Part shown: one piece after another, positions 29,594 to 37,622 of the stretch
How positions within the stretch are numbered: position 1 is the first letter of the stretch
How the letters are laid out: every line of letters begins with the position of its first letter
Source: Nocardiopsis dassonvillei_B
Lineage (GTDB): Bacteria > Actinomycetota > Actinomycetes > Streptosporangiales > Streptosporangiaceae
NCBI RefSeq assembly: GCF_964273065.1
Contig: NZ_OZ186815.1
Location: forward strand, 5,642,001-5,706,000
DNA length: 64,000 nt
Reading direction: 5' to 3'
The notes under the pieces: model-generated
Database searches by the model: none
What the model saw: the letters and a program-made list of their open reading frames with translations, nothing else
What the model was told of the DNA's origin: nothing
Position numbers and translations under genes: made by a program

Positions 29594-30601
29594 TCACCAG
29601 CCCAGGGCGGCCAGGGCGGCGCGTGCGGCCGGGCCGGCCGGGTCCACCGACGGGTCCTCCCACACGGCCGTGCACAGGGCGCGCAGGCCGTCGAGGCGGT
29701 CACCGGAGCCCTCCATGACCGGGCCCTGGGCGGTGCGGGTCACCGACCAGCCGCCGCAGCGGGTGCCGCCGTCGGTCCGGTCGACCCCGGGGTGGGTGTC
29801 GTTCATGCCCGACAGGTCCCACGACAGGTAGTTGGGGCGCTGGTGCTCGGGTGCGGCGAGCAGGTCCAGCGGGGTGGTCACCCCCGACAGCACCAGCAGC
29901 CCGGCGGCGCCGTGCACGATGGCGCCCTCGATGTCGGTGTCCAGCCGGTCGCCGACGATGAGCGGGTCGCGCGCGCCGGTGCGCCGCATGCCCTCCTCGT
30001 GCAGGGGCCGCATGGGCTTGCCCGCGATGATGGGCTCCACGCCGGTGGCGTGCGCGATCACCCGGACGAAGGCGCCGTTGGCCGGGGTGGTGCCCCATTC
30101 GGTGGGGGCGGTGGCGTCGGCGTTGCTGGCGACGTAGAGGGCGCCGCGCGACACCGCCAGGGTGCCCTGGTCGAGGAGGTCGCGGGTCATCGCGCGGGAG
30201 TAGCCCTGCACCACGGCGACCACGGATTCGGTGGCGATGGTGACCGGTGTGAGCCCCATCCGGCGCACGGCCTGGCGCAGTCCGGTGTCGCCGACCACCA
30301 GGACCTCCGAGCCGGCCGGGTGGTGCTGCGCGACGAGGCGGGCGGCGGCCTCGGCGGAGGTCACCACGTCCTGTGGGGCGGCGGCCACGCCCAGGGCGGT
30401 GAGGTGCTCGGCGATGCGGGCCGGGGTGCGGCCGGCGTTGTTGGTCACGAACGCCACCCGTGCCCCCGCGGCCCGTGCCTTGTCGATGGCCTCCGGGGCG
30501 GTGGGCACGGCGTCCGGGCCGATGTAGACGACTCCGTCCAGGTCCAGGAGCATCGCGTCGTGGATCGTGCTCAGGGGGCGCTCGGCGGCGAGCAGGGACA
30601 T
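29594..30601 (-). CDS. HAD-superfamily subfamily IIA hydrolase
   Basis: This 335-residue NagD/PGP-like HAD phosphatase has motif I as MLLDLDGVVYIG, motif II as AFVTNNAGRTP, the basic residue in IIAGKPMRPLH and motif III as DPLIVGDRLDTDIEGA. The family dephosphorylates small phosphometabolites (for example nucleotides or 2-phosphoglycolate). A relative commonly sits between the TPR gene and tlyA in actinobacteria. The ATG gives the usual N-terminus. No strong ribosome site is visible. Confidence 0.9.
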   Translation of the reverse strand: MSLLAAERPLSTIHDAMLLDLDGVVYIGPDAVPTAPEAIDKARAAGARVAFVTNNAGRTPARIAEHLTALGVAAAPQDVVTSAEAAARLVAQHHPAGSEVLVVGDTGLRQAVRRMGLTPVTIATESVVAVVQGYSRAMTRDLLDQGTLAVSRGALYVASNADATAPTEWGTTPANGAFVRVIAHATGVEPIIAGKPMRPLHEEGMRRTGARDPLIVGDRLDTDIEGAIVHGAAGLLVLSGVTTPLDLLAAPEHQRPNYLSWDLSGMNDTHPGVDRTDGGTRCGGWSVTRTAQGPVMEGSGDRLDGLRALCTAVWEDPSVDPAGPAARAALAALGW

Positions 30602-31013
30602 GGCGGACCCGTTTCATGCGGCTGCGGTGGACGCCTCCCAGGGTATGCCGGGCCCCGCGGCCGGCGGGGGCGCGGGCCGCCCCCGCCGGGTGTGCGGTGC
30701 GTCGCAGCACCCGGGGCCGGCCGGCCTTCGGGAGGGCCCGGCCGCCGTGGCCGGGTCGAGGTGCCCGGGGGCGACCGCGGGCCCCTCCCGGGGGTGCCGT
30801 TGCGGGCGGTGCCCGGTGCGTCCGCCGGCGCGCCACCGGGACGGACGGGACCCGCACGGCGGTGGCGATGCGTGGCGGTGGCGGCGCGGGGCCGTGCGCC
30901 GTCCGGTGCGGTGGTCCTGCGGCGGGTCTCCCGGCCCGGGGTGGGGTGGACCGCAGGGTGGCCGTGCGGTCGGCACCGTGGTCCGCCGCGGGTCGGGCCG
31001 CGAGTATGGGGCC

Positions 31014-32531
31014 ATGGTGATGAAGACGGTGTCGGTGGCGGCGGTCCTCGCGGTGGCGCTGCCGCTCCTGGCCGGGCCGGCCGCTGCCGACGTGTCCGCG
31101 GACGGTCTCACGGCCGCGGCGGTGGACGCGCGGGTGGAGGCCTATCTGGAGGGGGCTCCGCTGCCCGGGGTGGCGGTGGCCGTGACGCGGGGGAGCGAGG
31201 TGGTGCGGGCGGCCGGGTACGGGGTCGACTCCCGGGGGGAGCCGGTGGGCGCCGACACCCCGATGGGGGTGGCGTCGGTGAGCAAGGCGTTCACGGCCCT
31301 GGTGGTGGCGTCCCTGGTGGAGGAGGGCGGGCTGGGCCTGGACGACCCGGTCGCCGGGCACCTGCCGGAGTTCGTGGTGGACGATCCGCGCGGTGCGCGG
31401 ATCACCGTGCGGCAGCTGCTCACGCACACCTCCGGCATGTCCGACCGGGGTTTCAGGGAGAAGAGCGAGCCGACCCCGGAGGACCTGGAGGGGGCGGTGG
31501 CGCGGCTGGCCGACGCCCGTATGGTGGCCGACCCCGGCGCCGAGGAGCACTACCACAACCCGAACTACCAGGTCGCGGCCCGCCTGGTGGAGGTGGTGGA
31601 GGGGCGGCCGTTCGCGGAGGTGCTGCGCGAGCGGGTGCTCGATCCGCTGGGGATGGCGGACACGGTCACGGTGGACACCGCGGCGGACGTGTTCGCGGCC
31701 GGGGTCGCGCCCGGGCACGTGGCGGTGCTGGGCCGGGCGTGGTCGCTGCCGGAGCCGGAGGGGTACTACAACGGTGCGGGCGGCATGGTGTCCACGGCCG
31801 GTGACATGGCGCGGTGGCTGGTCGCCCAGAACTCCGGGGGGCGTACCGCCGACGGCGGCGCGGGGGTGTCGGGGGGCGCGGTGGCGCTGACGCACGCCCC
31901 CTCGGGCGGCGACGGTCCGGCGGCCGGCTCCGGTCTGGGGTGGCGGGTGCAGGAGACCGGTGGGGGCGCGCCCCTGCTGGTGCACGGCGGTATCCAGTTC
32001 ACCTTCACCGCCCACCAGGCGCTGCTGCCGCGGAGCGGGGTGGGGATCGCGGTGATGGCCAACACGGGCCTGGGCGCGGGTGACGCCTCCGCCCTGCTGT
32101 GGGACCTGGTGGCCCTGGCCGAGGGGGAGGGGGCGGCGGGCTCCCCGGCGCCGTGGCTGCTGGCGCTGGACCTGGCCTGTGTCGCCGCGGTGGCGGCGGT
32201 GGCCGCCGGGGCGGTGCGGGGGGTGCGCCGCGCCGGGGTGTGGGCGCGGGGCGGGCGCCGGTGGCGGCGCGCGGCCGGGGCCGCGGGGTCCGCGGCGGTG
32301 GTGGTCGCGGCGCTGTTCCCGAACCGGTTGGTCGCGCCGCTGGCGGGCGGCCGTGACGCCACCTGGGTGCAGACCCTGTACACGCTGCCGTCGGTGACGG
32401 TGCTGCTGGTGGTGGCGGCCGCGGCGCTCGCCGTGGTGTGGGCGGTGCGACTGCGGGCCCTGGCGGCGGTGCGCGGCCAGGGCCCGGCGCGGGCGGTCAG
32501 CGGTGCCGGGGCGGGTCCAGCAGGCGCATGA
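31014..32531 (+). CDS. Serine beta-lactamase-like hydrolase with C-terminal membrane segments
   Basis: The 505-residue protein begins with a signal sequence (MKTVSVAAVLAVALPLLAGPAAA). A class C beta-lactamase/D-aminopeptidase-type domain follows: SxxK as GVASVSKAFTAL, the YxN equivalent as YHNPNYQ, and HGG near residue 324. Three or so membrane helices end the protein (about residues 380-495). Similar proteins are secreted or membrane-bound peptidases, esterases or regulators of beta-lactam resistance. The 412 bases upstream hold a G/C hairpin (30662-30686) and no clear promoter. Its 3' end overlaps the convergent DUF1015 gene by 35 bases. In-frame starts at 31017 and 31020 are possible. Confidence 0.85.
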   Translation: MVMKTVSVAAVLAVALPLLAGPAAADVSADGLTAAAVDARVEAYLEGAPLPGVAVAVTRGSEVVRAAGYGVDSRGEPVGADTPMGVASVSKAFTALVVASLVEEGGLGLDDPVAGHLPEFVVDDPRGARITVRQLLTHTSGMSDRGFREKSEPTPEDLEGAVARLADARMVADPGAEEHYHNPNYQVAARLVEVVEGRPFAEVLRERVLDPLGMADTVTVDTAADVFAAGVAPGHVAVLGRAWSLPEPEGYYNGAGGMVSTAGDMARWLVAQNSGGRTADGGAGVSGGAVALTHAPSGGDGPAAGSGLGWRVQETGGGAPLLVHGGIQFTFTAHQALLPRSGVGIAVMANTGLGAGDASALLWDLVALAEGEGAAGSPAPWLLALDLACVAAVAAVAAGAVRGVRRAGVWARGGRRWRRAAGAAGSAAVVVAALFPNRLVAPLAGGRDATWVQTLYTLPSVTVLLVVAAAALAVVWAVRLRALAAVRGQGPARAVSGAGAGPAGA

Positions 32532-33789
32532 CCAGCCCGGTGCGCGGCTTGGGGCCGAACGAGGTGGACTTGCGCGGGGTCAGCTCGCCCTGCCCGGCGA
32601 TCTCGTACACCAGGTGCACGTCCAGGGCGGGCACGATGACGGCGGTGCCCTTCTCGTGGTGGGCGGCGGCCACGGCCTCGGCGGGGTCGTCGTGGACCAT
32701 GCGCACCGCTTCCTCGGAGACGCCCCACAGCGGCAGCAGCACCTCGTGCAGGGCCGCGGTGGGCAGGTGCCGCCACTGGGGGGAGCGGCCGGGCATGGCC
32801 CGGGCCAGGGTGTCCTCGTCGAAGCCGTGCACCAGGTGGGCCTCCCCGTCGGGGGAGGCCAGCAGCAGGGCGGGGCCCCGCACGGTGTCGAAGACGTGTC
32901 CGGGCGCCCCGTCCAGGGGCCGGACCGCGGCGACGGAGCGGGCGGCGGCGACGGCGTCCTCGGTGCGCAGGCCCGGCAGGACGCGGTGGATGGCGCCCAG
33001 CCGTGGCGGGTGGGTGTCGCTGTCCACGAGCAGGGCCAGCCCGTACCGCCAGCCGGGGTCGCCGTGGGCGGCGTGCAGGCGGCGGTAGGCGGCGTAGCGG
33101 TGGTGGCCGTCGGCGATGAGGGCGGACCGTTCGGCCAGGTCGGCGGCGACGCGGGCGTGGACGGCGGGGTCGGTGAGCGCCCAGAGGCGGTGTTCGGCGC
33201 CGTCGCGGGTGCGTGCCTCCACCAGGGGCGGGCCGGCGGCGGCCTCGGTGGCGGCGGAGGCGGTGCCGCCTCCGCCGCGGTAGAGCAGGAAGATGGGTTC
33301 GAGGTTGGCCCGGGCGACCCCCATGAGGGTGAACCGGTCGCGGACCGGGGCGTCGGCCACGTCCTCGTGGGGCAGGACGGCGGGTTCGCGGCCGTCCTCG
33401 GGCAGGCGCAGGTTGCCGATCAGGCCGCGCTGGCGGCGGCCGTCCGCGGTGACCTGCTCGTACACGTACAGGGCGGGTCGGGGGTCGCGGGCGAGCACAC
33501 CGTCGGCGACCCAGTCGTGCAGGAGTGCGGAGGCGGCGCGGTAGCGGCGGGGGACGGCCCCTCCGGCGGGGTCGGTGCTGTGGCGGCTGAGTTCGAAGGG
33601 CAGGGTGACCCGGGCGGCGTTGTGCGGGTCGGACCGCTGCAGGGCCCGCGCCTCCTCGGCGTCGGGGACGTCGTAGGGCGGAGCCAGCAGACGGGCGAGG
33701 TCGAATCCCCCGTCGATGAACCGGTCGAGGTCTCCGTGGGTGTAGCGCAGACCGCGGAAGGGCTCCAGTTCCAGAGGTTGGCGTGGCAT
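32497..33789 (-). CDS. DUF1015-family protein
   Basis: The 430-residue protein matches DUF1015 by its opening (FRGLRYTHGDLDRFIDGGFDLARLLAPPYDV), the RSDPHNAARVTLP segment, ALYVYEQ and the histidine motif IADGHHRYAAYRRL. It has been linked to serine metabolism (SerK-type kinases fall in related groups), but I cannot assign an activity. The start ATG is 20 bases from the end of the SCP2-like gene, which is upstream on the same strand, so the two probably form an operon. Confidence 0.85.
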   Translation of the reverse strand: MPRQPLELEPFRGLRYTHGDLDRFIDGGFDLARLLAPPYDVPDAEEARALQRSDPHNAARVTLPFELSRHSTDPAGGAVPRRYRAASALLHDWVADGVLARDPRPALYVYEQVTADGRRQRGLIGNLRLPEDGREPAVLPHEDVADAPVRDRFTLMGVARANLEPIFLLYRGGGGTASAATEAAAGPPLVEARTRDGAEHRLWALTDPAVHARVAADLAERSALIADGHHRYAAYRRLHAAHGDPGWRYGLALLVDSDTHPPRLGAIHRVLPGLRTEDAVAAARSVAAVRPLDGAPGHVFDTVRGPALLLASPDGEAHLVHGFDEDTLARAMPGRSPQWRHLPTAALHEVLLPLWGVSEEAVRMVHDDPAEAVAAAHHEKGTAVIVPALDVHLVYEIAGQGELTPRKSTSFGPKPRTGLVMRLLDPPRHR

Positions 33790-33809
33790 CCCAGCAAGGT
33801 ACCGCCCGG

Positions 33810-34160
33810 TCAGAGGAGCTTGCGCATGCGCAGCAGGTCCCCCACGCTGGCGTCCACCCTGACGCGGCGGGTGAGCAGGGCGCGGGTCGCGTCCAGGCGT
33901 TCCTCTGCGAGGTCGACGAGGTCGTCGCTGTTCACGGTGATGCGCACCTGGGCCGGGGGTGCGGGGGCGTCCTCGGGGCGGTGGGCGACGTCGCTGAGGC
34001 CGTCGACGGTCAGGCGCATGTCGAACACGGTGGCCAGGTCGGGGACGAGCACGCTGACGGAGCGCTCGACGATGATCTTGCGCCTTTCGGCCTCGGGTTC
34101 GGAGAGGATGCGCTCGTTGAGCTTCGCGATGCCGTCCAGGCATGCGTCGATGCTGTTCAT
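33810..34160 (-). CDS. SCP-2 sterol-carrier-like small protein
   Basis: This 116-residue protein resembles the single-domain SCP-2-like proteins found next to HAD-IIA, DUF1015 and tlyA genes in actinobacteria. It has alternating hydrophobic strands (FDMRLTVDGLSDV, AQVRITVNSDDLVDLAEERLD) and a helical end (VGDLLRMRKLL). It may bind a hydrophobic ligand; nothing in the sequence identifies which. It heads a likely two-gene operon with the DUF1015 gene. A GC hairpin lies 22-37 bases upstream of its start codon. Confidence 0.7.
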   Translation of the reverse strand: MNSIDACLDGIAKLNERILSEPEAERRKIIVERSVSVLVPDLATVFDMRLTVDGLSDVAHRPEDAPAPPAQVRITVNSDDLVDLAEERLDATRALLTRRVRVDASVGDLLRMRKLL

Positions 34161-34181
34161 CAGGTTGTCGGGCGTGGATCC

Positions 34182-34197
34182 CCCGCCTTGAGGCGGG
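34182..34197. repeat. Short hairpin near the TnpB relic
   Basis: CCCGCCT pairs with AGGCGGG around a 2-base loop, followed by AGGGGG. It resembles the GC hairpins at ends of IS200/IS605-type elements and lies 75 bases before the TnpB-like fragment. It may equally be a leader hairpin of the minus-strand SCP2-like gene. Confidence 0.4.
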
Positions 34198-34271
34198 AGG
34201 GGGACGCCCTCTCCTTCCCGTCACATGCTTACGGACAAGACTCTACGACGTGAACCGCGGCGGGGAGGACC

Positions 34272-34430
34272 GTGGAGGGGGCGTTCGGGTACCGCTTCCG
34301 CCCCACCGGTGCGCAGGCGGCGGGGTTGTCGCGCACGTTCGGGTGCGTCCGCCTCGTCCACATCAAGGCTTCGGCGGCCCGCACCGAGGCGTGGTACCGG
34401 CGCCGGGACTCGACGGGAGCCTTCCCGGGC
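34272..34430 (+). pseudogene. Truncated TnpB (IS605 OrfB) N-terminal relic
   Basis: The translation FGYRFRPTGAQAAGLSR then TFGCVRLVHIKASAARTEAWYRR closely follows the start of actinobacterial TnpB proteins (…YRFYPTPEQ…RTFGCVRLVYNKAL…RTEAWY…). The homology stops about 50 codons in. No RuvC or zinc-finger part exists downstream, so only the first tenth of a ~400-residue gene remains. One residue of the YPTPEQ motif is missing. The following ~310 bases (34431-34742) contain no recognisable gene. Confidence 0.7.
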
Positions 34431-34742
34431 GGGGCGGTCGGTGCCGGAGCGGGGAGGCCGCGGGGAGGCCCGCGGCGGGGCGCAGGCCCCGGACCACCGG
34501 TGGGCGGTTGCGGAATCCCGGCTGTTCACGGCCGACAGGAGGCCGGGGCCACCTGGTGCCGTATGCGGCGGCGGTGCCGTTCGGCCAAAGGGACGAAGGG
34601 GACGACCTCCCGGTTTCGCGTGCCGGGGGCCGCGCGTCCCGGGTAGCGTTGTGCGCGCAACCCCCCGTCGCACGGCGCCCCTCCCGCTTTCCGGTGCCGT
34701 TTTCCCTTCTGGTGTTCTGGTCCGTCAAGGAGTACGCGAATC

Positions 34743-35456
34743 ATGGTCGTCGACGCGGTGCGCACGTATCTCGATGCCGCCAGTGGTCTCACCGAGCTGT
34801 CCCGCAAGGAGGCGGTGGCCGCGGCCAAGGTGCTGCTGCGGGCGGGTGGCCCGGGCGCGCCGGCGGCGGAGCCCGAGCCGGGCGGCACCCCGCCGAGGGT
34901 GGGGCCGTCCATCCAGGCGCTGGCCGGGGAGCTGCTGGAGACCAGCCGGGCCAACCGGGAGGCGCTGGCGGAGCTGGTGCGGTCGGAGGTGGAGCGCCGC
35001 CTGGAGCGGATGGACGTGGTGCCGCGCTCCGAGCACGAGCGGCTGGTGCGCCGGGTGGCGGAGCTGGAGCGGCGGCTGGCGGCCCGGCTGGGCCGCGAGT
35101 GGCCGGCCGCGGTCCCGGCGGTGGAGGTGCGGGCCGTGGAGGTCGAGGAGGTGCCGGCGGCCGTGGCCGTCGCCGCGGCCCCGGCGGATACCGCCGCGGT
35201 CTCCGAGGGGCCCCCTGCCGCCGGGGCCAGCGCGGAAGGACCGGGGGTTTCCAAGGAGCCTGTGGCCGGGCCCGCGGGCGACACCGCCGCGGAGGCGGCC
35301 GGGGAGCAGTCCGGGGAGGTCGGGGAGCAGTCCGGGGCGGCCCGGGGGAAGCCCGAGGCCAGGGCTGGGGCGGCCAAGCCCGCCGCCAAGGGCGCCCGGG
35401 CGCGTGCGGGCACGGCCAAGCGCACCACCAAGTCCCGCGGCACCACCAAGAAGTAG
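34743..35456 (+). CDS. Phasin/BMFP-like helical protein with Lys/Ala-rich tail
   Basis: The 237-residue protein starts with an amphipathic helical domain (VRTYLDAASGLTELSRKEAVAAAKVLL, then IQALAGELLETSRANREALAELVRSEVERRLERM). A BMFP-type coiled coil follows (PRSEHERLVRRVAELERRL). The middle ~90 residues are Ala/Glu/Pro-rich and disordered, and the end is Lys/Ala/Thr-rich like a histone H1 tail (AAKPAAKGARARAGTAKRTTKSRGTTKK). It may bind polyhydroxyalkanoate granules, membranes or DNA; the parts point in different directions. AAGGAG precedes the ATG. It starts the long plus-strand run that includes tlyA and recN. Confidence 0.7.
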   Translation: MVVDAVRTYLDAASGLTELSRKEAVAAAKVLLRAGGPGAPAAEPEPGGTPPRVGPSIQALAGELLETSRANREALAELVRSEVERRLERMDVVPRSEHERLVRRVAELERRLAARLGREWPAAVPAVEVRAVEVEEVPAAVAVAAAPADTAAVSEGPPAAGASAEGPGVSKEPVAGPAGDTAAEAAGEQSGEVGEQSGAARGKPEARAGAAKPAAKGARARAGTAKRTTKSRGTTKK

Positions 35457-35489
35457 GGTCGTCGCGGAGAGTCGACATCGGGAGGGGCG

Positions 35490-35678
35490 ATGAATCCCAA
35501 GGAGCAGGCCGAGGAGCTGGCCGCGCGGACCCTGGAGGGCACCCGGGAGAGGCTGGCGGGCCTGGGGGGCCTGCCGACCGCCGAGCACGTCGAGGTGTTC
35601 GACTCCCTGCACCGCGAGCTGTCGGCGGTGCTGGGCGCCCTGGACCAGGACCCGGCGCAGCGGCCGCCGGTATCCTAG
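35490..35678 (+). CDS. Small conserved hypothetical protein
   Basis: This 62-residue helical, acidic protein (MNPKEQAEELAARTLEGTRERLAGL…VFDSLHRELSAVLGALDQD) has a strong GGGAGGGG site seven bases before its ATG. Its stop lies 6 bases before the tlyA start. Small proteins of this look regularly precede tlyA in actinobacteria. No function is known to me. Confidence 0.75.
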   Translation: MNPKEQAEELAARTLEGTRERLAGLGGLPTAEHVEVFDSLHRELSAVLGALDQDPAQRPPVS

Positions 35679-35684
35679 GTGATC

Positions 35685-36485
35685 ATGGCGAAACGTACTC
35701 GGCTCGACGCGGAACTGGTCCGTCGCGGGCACGCACGCTCACGCGGCCACGCGGCCGAGATCATCGAGGGCGGCCTCGTGAAGGTGGCGGGGATGGTGGC
35801 CTCCAAGGCCGCCACCCAGGTCGGACAGGACCAGCCCATCGTGGTGCGCACACCCTCCGACGAGCCGCCCTATGTGTCCCGCGGGGCGCACAAGCTCATC
35901 GGGGCCCTGGACGCCTTCGCCCTGGACGTCGCCGACCGGCGTGCGCTGGACGCGGGCGCCTCCACCGGCGGGTTCACCGACGTGCTGCTGCGCCGCGGCG
36001 CGGCCCACGTCACCGCCGTGGACGTGGGCTACGGGCAGCTGGCGTGGCCGCTGCGCAGCAACGACCGGGTGCGGGTCATGGAGCGGGTCAACGTCCGGGA
36101 GCTCACCCCGGAGATGATCGGGGAGCCGCGCCCGGACCTGGTGGTGGGCGACCTGTCGTTCATCTCCCTGAAGCTGGTGCTGGGGCCGCTGCAGGGCGTG
36201 GTCGCGCCGGAGGCGGACTTCGTCATGATGGTCAAGCCCCAGTTCGAGGTGGGCAAGGACCGGGTCGGTGCGGGCGGTGTGGTGCGCGAGCCCGAGCTGC
36301 GCGCCGGGGCGGTGGCCGACGTGGCCGCCCACGCCCTCACCCTGGGGCTGGGCACCGTGGACGTGGCGGCCAGCCCCCTGCCCGGTCCCTCGGGCAACGT
36401 CGAGTACTTCCTGTGGCTGCGCGCGGGGGCCCCGGCCCTGGACCCGGCACGCCTGGAGCGGGCGGTGGCGGAGGGGCCCCGTTAG
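35685..36485 (+). CDS. tlyA: TlyA-family rRNA 2'-O-methyltransferase
   Basis: The 266-residue protein has an N-terminal S4 RNA-binding domain (RLDAELVRRGHARSRGHAAEIIEGGLVKV) and a FtsJ-like Rossmann methyltransferase domain with the SAM motif LDAGASTGGFTDVLLRRGA and the following VDVGYGQL. PRPDLVVGDLSFISLK and FVMMVKPQFEVG are also typical. TlyA methylates ribose 2'-OH groups of 16S and, in some species, 23S rRNA, which affects capreomycin sensitivity. I chose ATG 35685 over the GTG six bases earlier because it gives the standard MAKRTRLD N-terminus. Confidence 0.93.
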   Translation: MAKRTRLDAELVRRGHARSRGHAAEIIEGGLVKVAGMVASKAATQVGQDQPIVVRTPSDEPPYVSRGAHKLIGALDAFALDVADRRALDAGASTGGFTDVLLRRGAAHVTAVDVGYGQLAWPLRSNDRVRVMERVNVRELTPEMIGEPRPDLVVGDLSFISLKLVLGPLQGVVAPEADFVMMVKPQFEVGKDRVGAGGVVREPELRAGAVADVAAHALTLGLGTVDVAASPLPGPSGNVEYFLWLRAGAPALDPARLERAVAEGPR

Positions 36486-36599
36486 GGCGTGGCACCCTGT
36501 CGCAGGAGTCCGGTAACGTGACCCGGCCGGGTGGGCGCACCCGCTCCCCGGCCCGCATTCGAGCTCCCCTTCGGGGGTGGTGGACGTAAGGGGACGACG

Positions 36600-37532
36600 A
36601 TGACCAGGACCAGCGGACGCAGTGTTCTCCTGCTGGCCCACACCGGTCGGCCCGCCGCGGTGCGCAGCGCGCGCCTGGTCCACGAGAGCCTCAGCCGCGC
36701 CGGGCTGACCGTGCGCATGCTCAAGGGGGAGGTGGACGAGCTCGCCGAGGAGGGCTGCGTCCTGTCCCCGATCGAGGTCGCCGAACCGGAGACGGCGGCC
36801 CACGGCGTGGAGCTGGTCATGGTGCTGGGCGGTGACGGCACCCTGTTGCGGGCGGCCGAGCTGGCCCGGCCGGCGGGTGCCCCGCTGCTGGGGGTGAACC
36901 TGGGGCATGTGGGTTTCCTGGCCGAGGCCGAGCGCGAGGACCTGGGCGCGACCGTGCGCAGCGTCGTGGAGCACAACTACGACGTCGAGGAGCGGATGAC
37001 CCTGGACGTGGCCGTGTTCAACGGCGGCCGCGCCGACGGGGTCCCCACGGTGCGCACGTGGGCGCTCAACGACGCCACGCTGGAGAAGGGCGAGTCGCGG
37101 CGGATCGTGGAGGCGGTCCTGGAGATCGACGGCCGGCCGCTGTCCCGGTGGGCGTGCGACGGGGTGGTGTGCGCCACTCCGACGGGGTCGACCGCGCACG
37201 CCTTCTCCGCGGGCGGCCCGGTGGTGTGGCCGGAGGTGGAGGCCCTGCTGGTGGTGCCGTTGAGCGCGCACGCGCTGTTCGCCCGGCCGCTGGTGGTGGG
37301 CCCGCAGGCGACGGTGGCGCTGGAGGTGCTGCCGGACACGGCGCCGGGCGTGCTCTGGTGCGATGGACGACGTATGGTCGAATTGCCCGCCGGGGCACGG
37401 ATCGAGATCACCCGTGCCGATACGCCGGTCCGGTTGGCCCGGTTGCACCGGGCGCCCTTCACCGACCGGCTGGTGGCCAAGTTCGGGCTCCCCGTGGCGG
37501 GCTGGCGCGGACGCCGGGAGCAGGGCCGCTGA
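36600..37532 (+). CDS. nadK: NAD kinase
   Basis: This 310-residue ATP-NAD kinase makes NADP from NAD. The GGDGT motif is in VMVLGGDGTLLRAAEL, the second motif is GVNLGHVGFLAEAE, and the conserved TPTGSTAHAFSAGGPVVWPEVEALLVVPLSAHALFARPLVV block follows. ATG 36600 has AAGGGG upstream and gives the usual start length; the frame stays open upstream to 36531 with no better start. The gene sits between tlyA and recN, an order common in Gram-positive bacteria. Confidence 0.95.
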   Translation: MTRTSGRSVLLLAHTGRPAAVRSARLVHESLSRAGLTVRMLKGEVDELAEEGCVLSPIEVAEPETAAHGVELVMVLGGDGTLLRAAELARPAGAPLLGVNLGHVGFLAEAEREDLGATVRSVVEHNYDVEERMTLDVAVFNGGRADGVPTVRTWALNDATLEKGESRRIVEAVLEIDGRPLSRWACDGVVCATPTGSTAHAFSAGGPVVWPEVEALLVVPLSAHALFARPLVVGPQATVALEVLPDTAPGVLWCDGRRMVELPAGARIEITRADTPVRLARLHRAPFTDRLVAKFGLPVAGWRGRREQGR

Positions 37533-37622
37533 CCGCACCCGTGTCCGCGGGTGCGCCGCCCCGCAACGGGGCGCGCAGGAGAACGTCAAGACAAGTGGGG
37601 CCGACGATCAGGAGAGGGTTCG

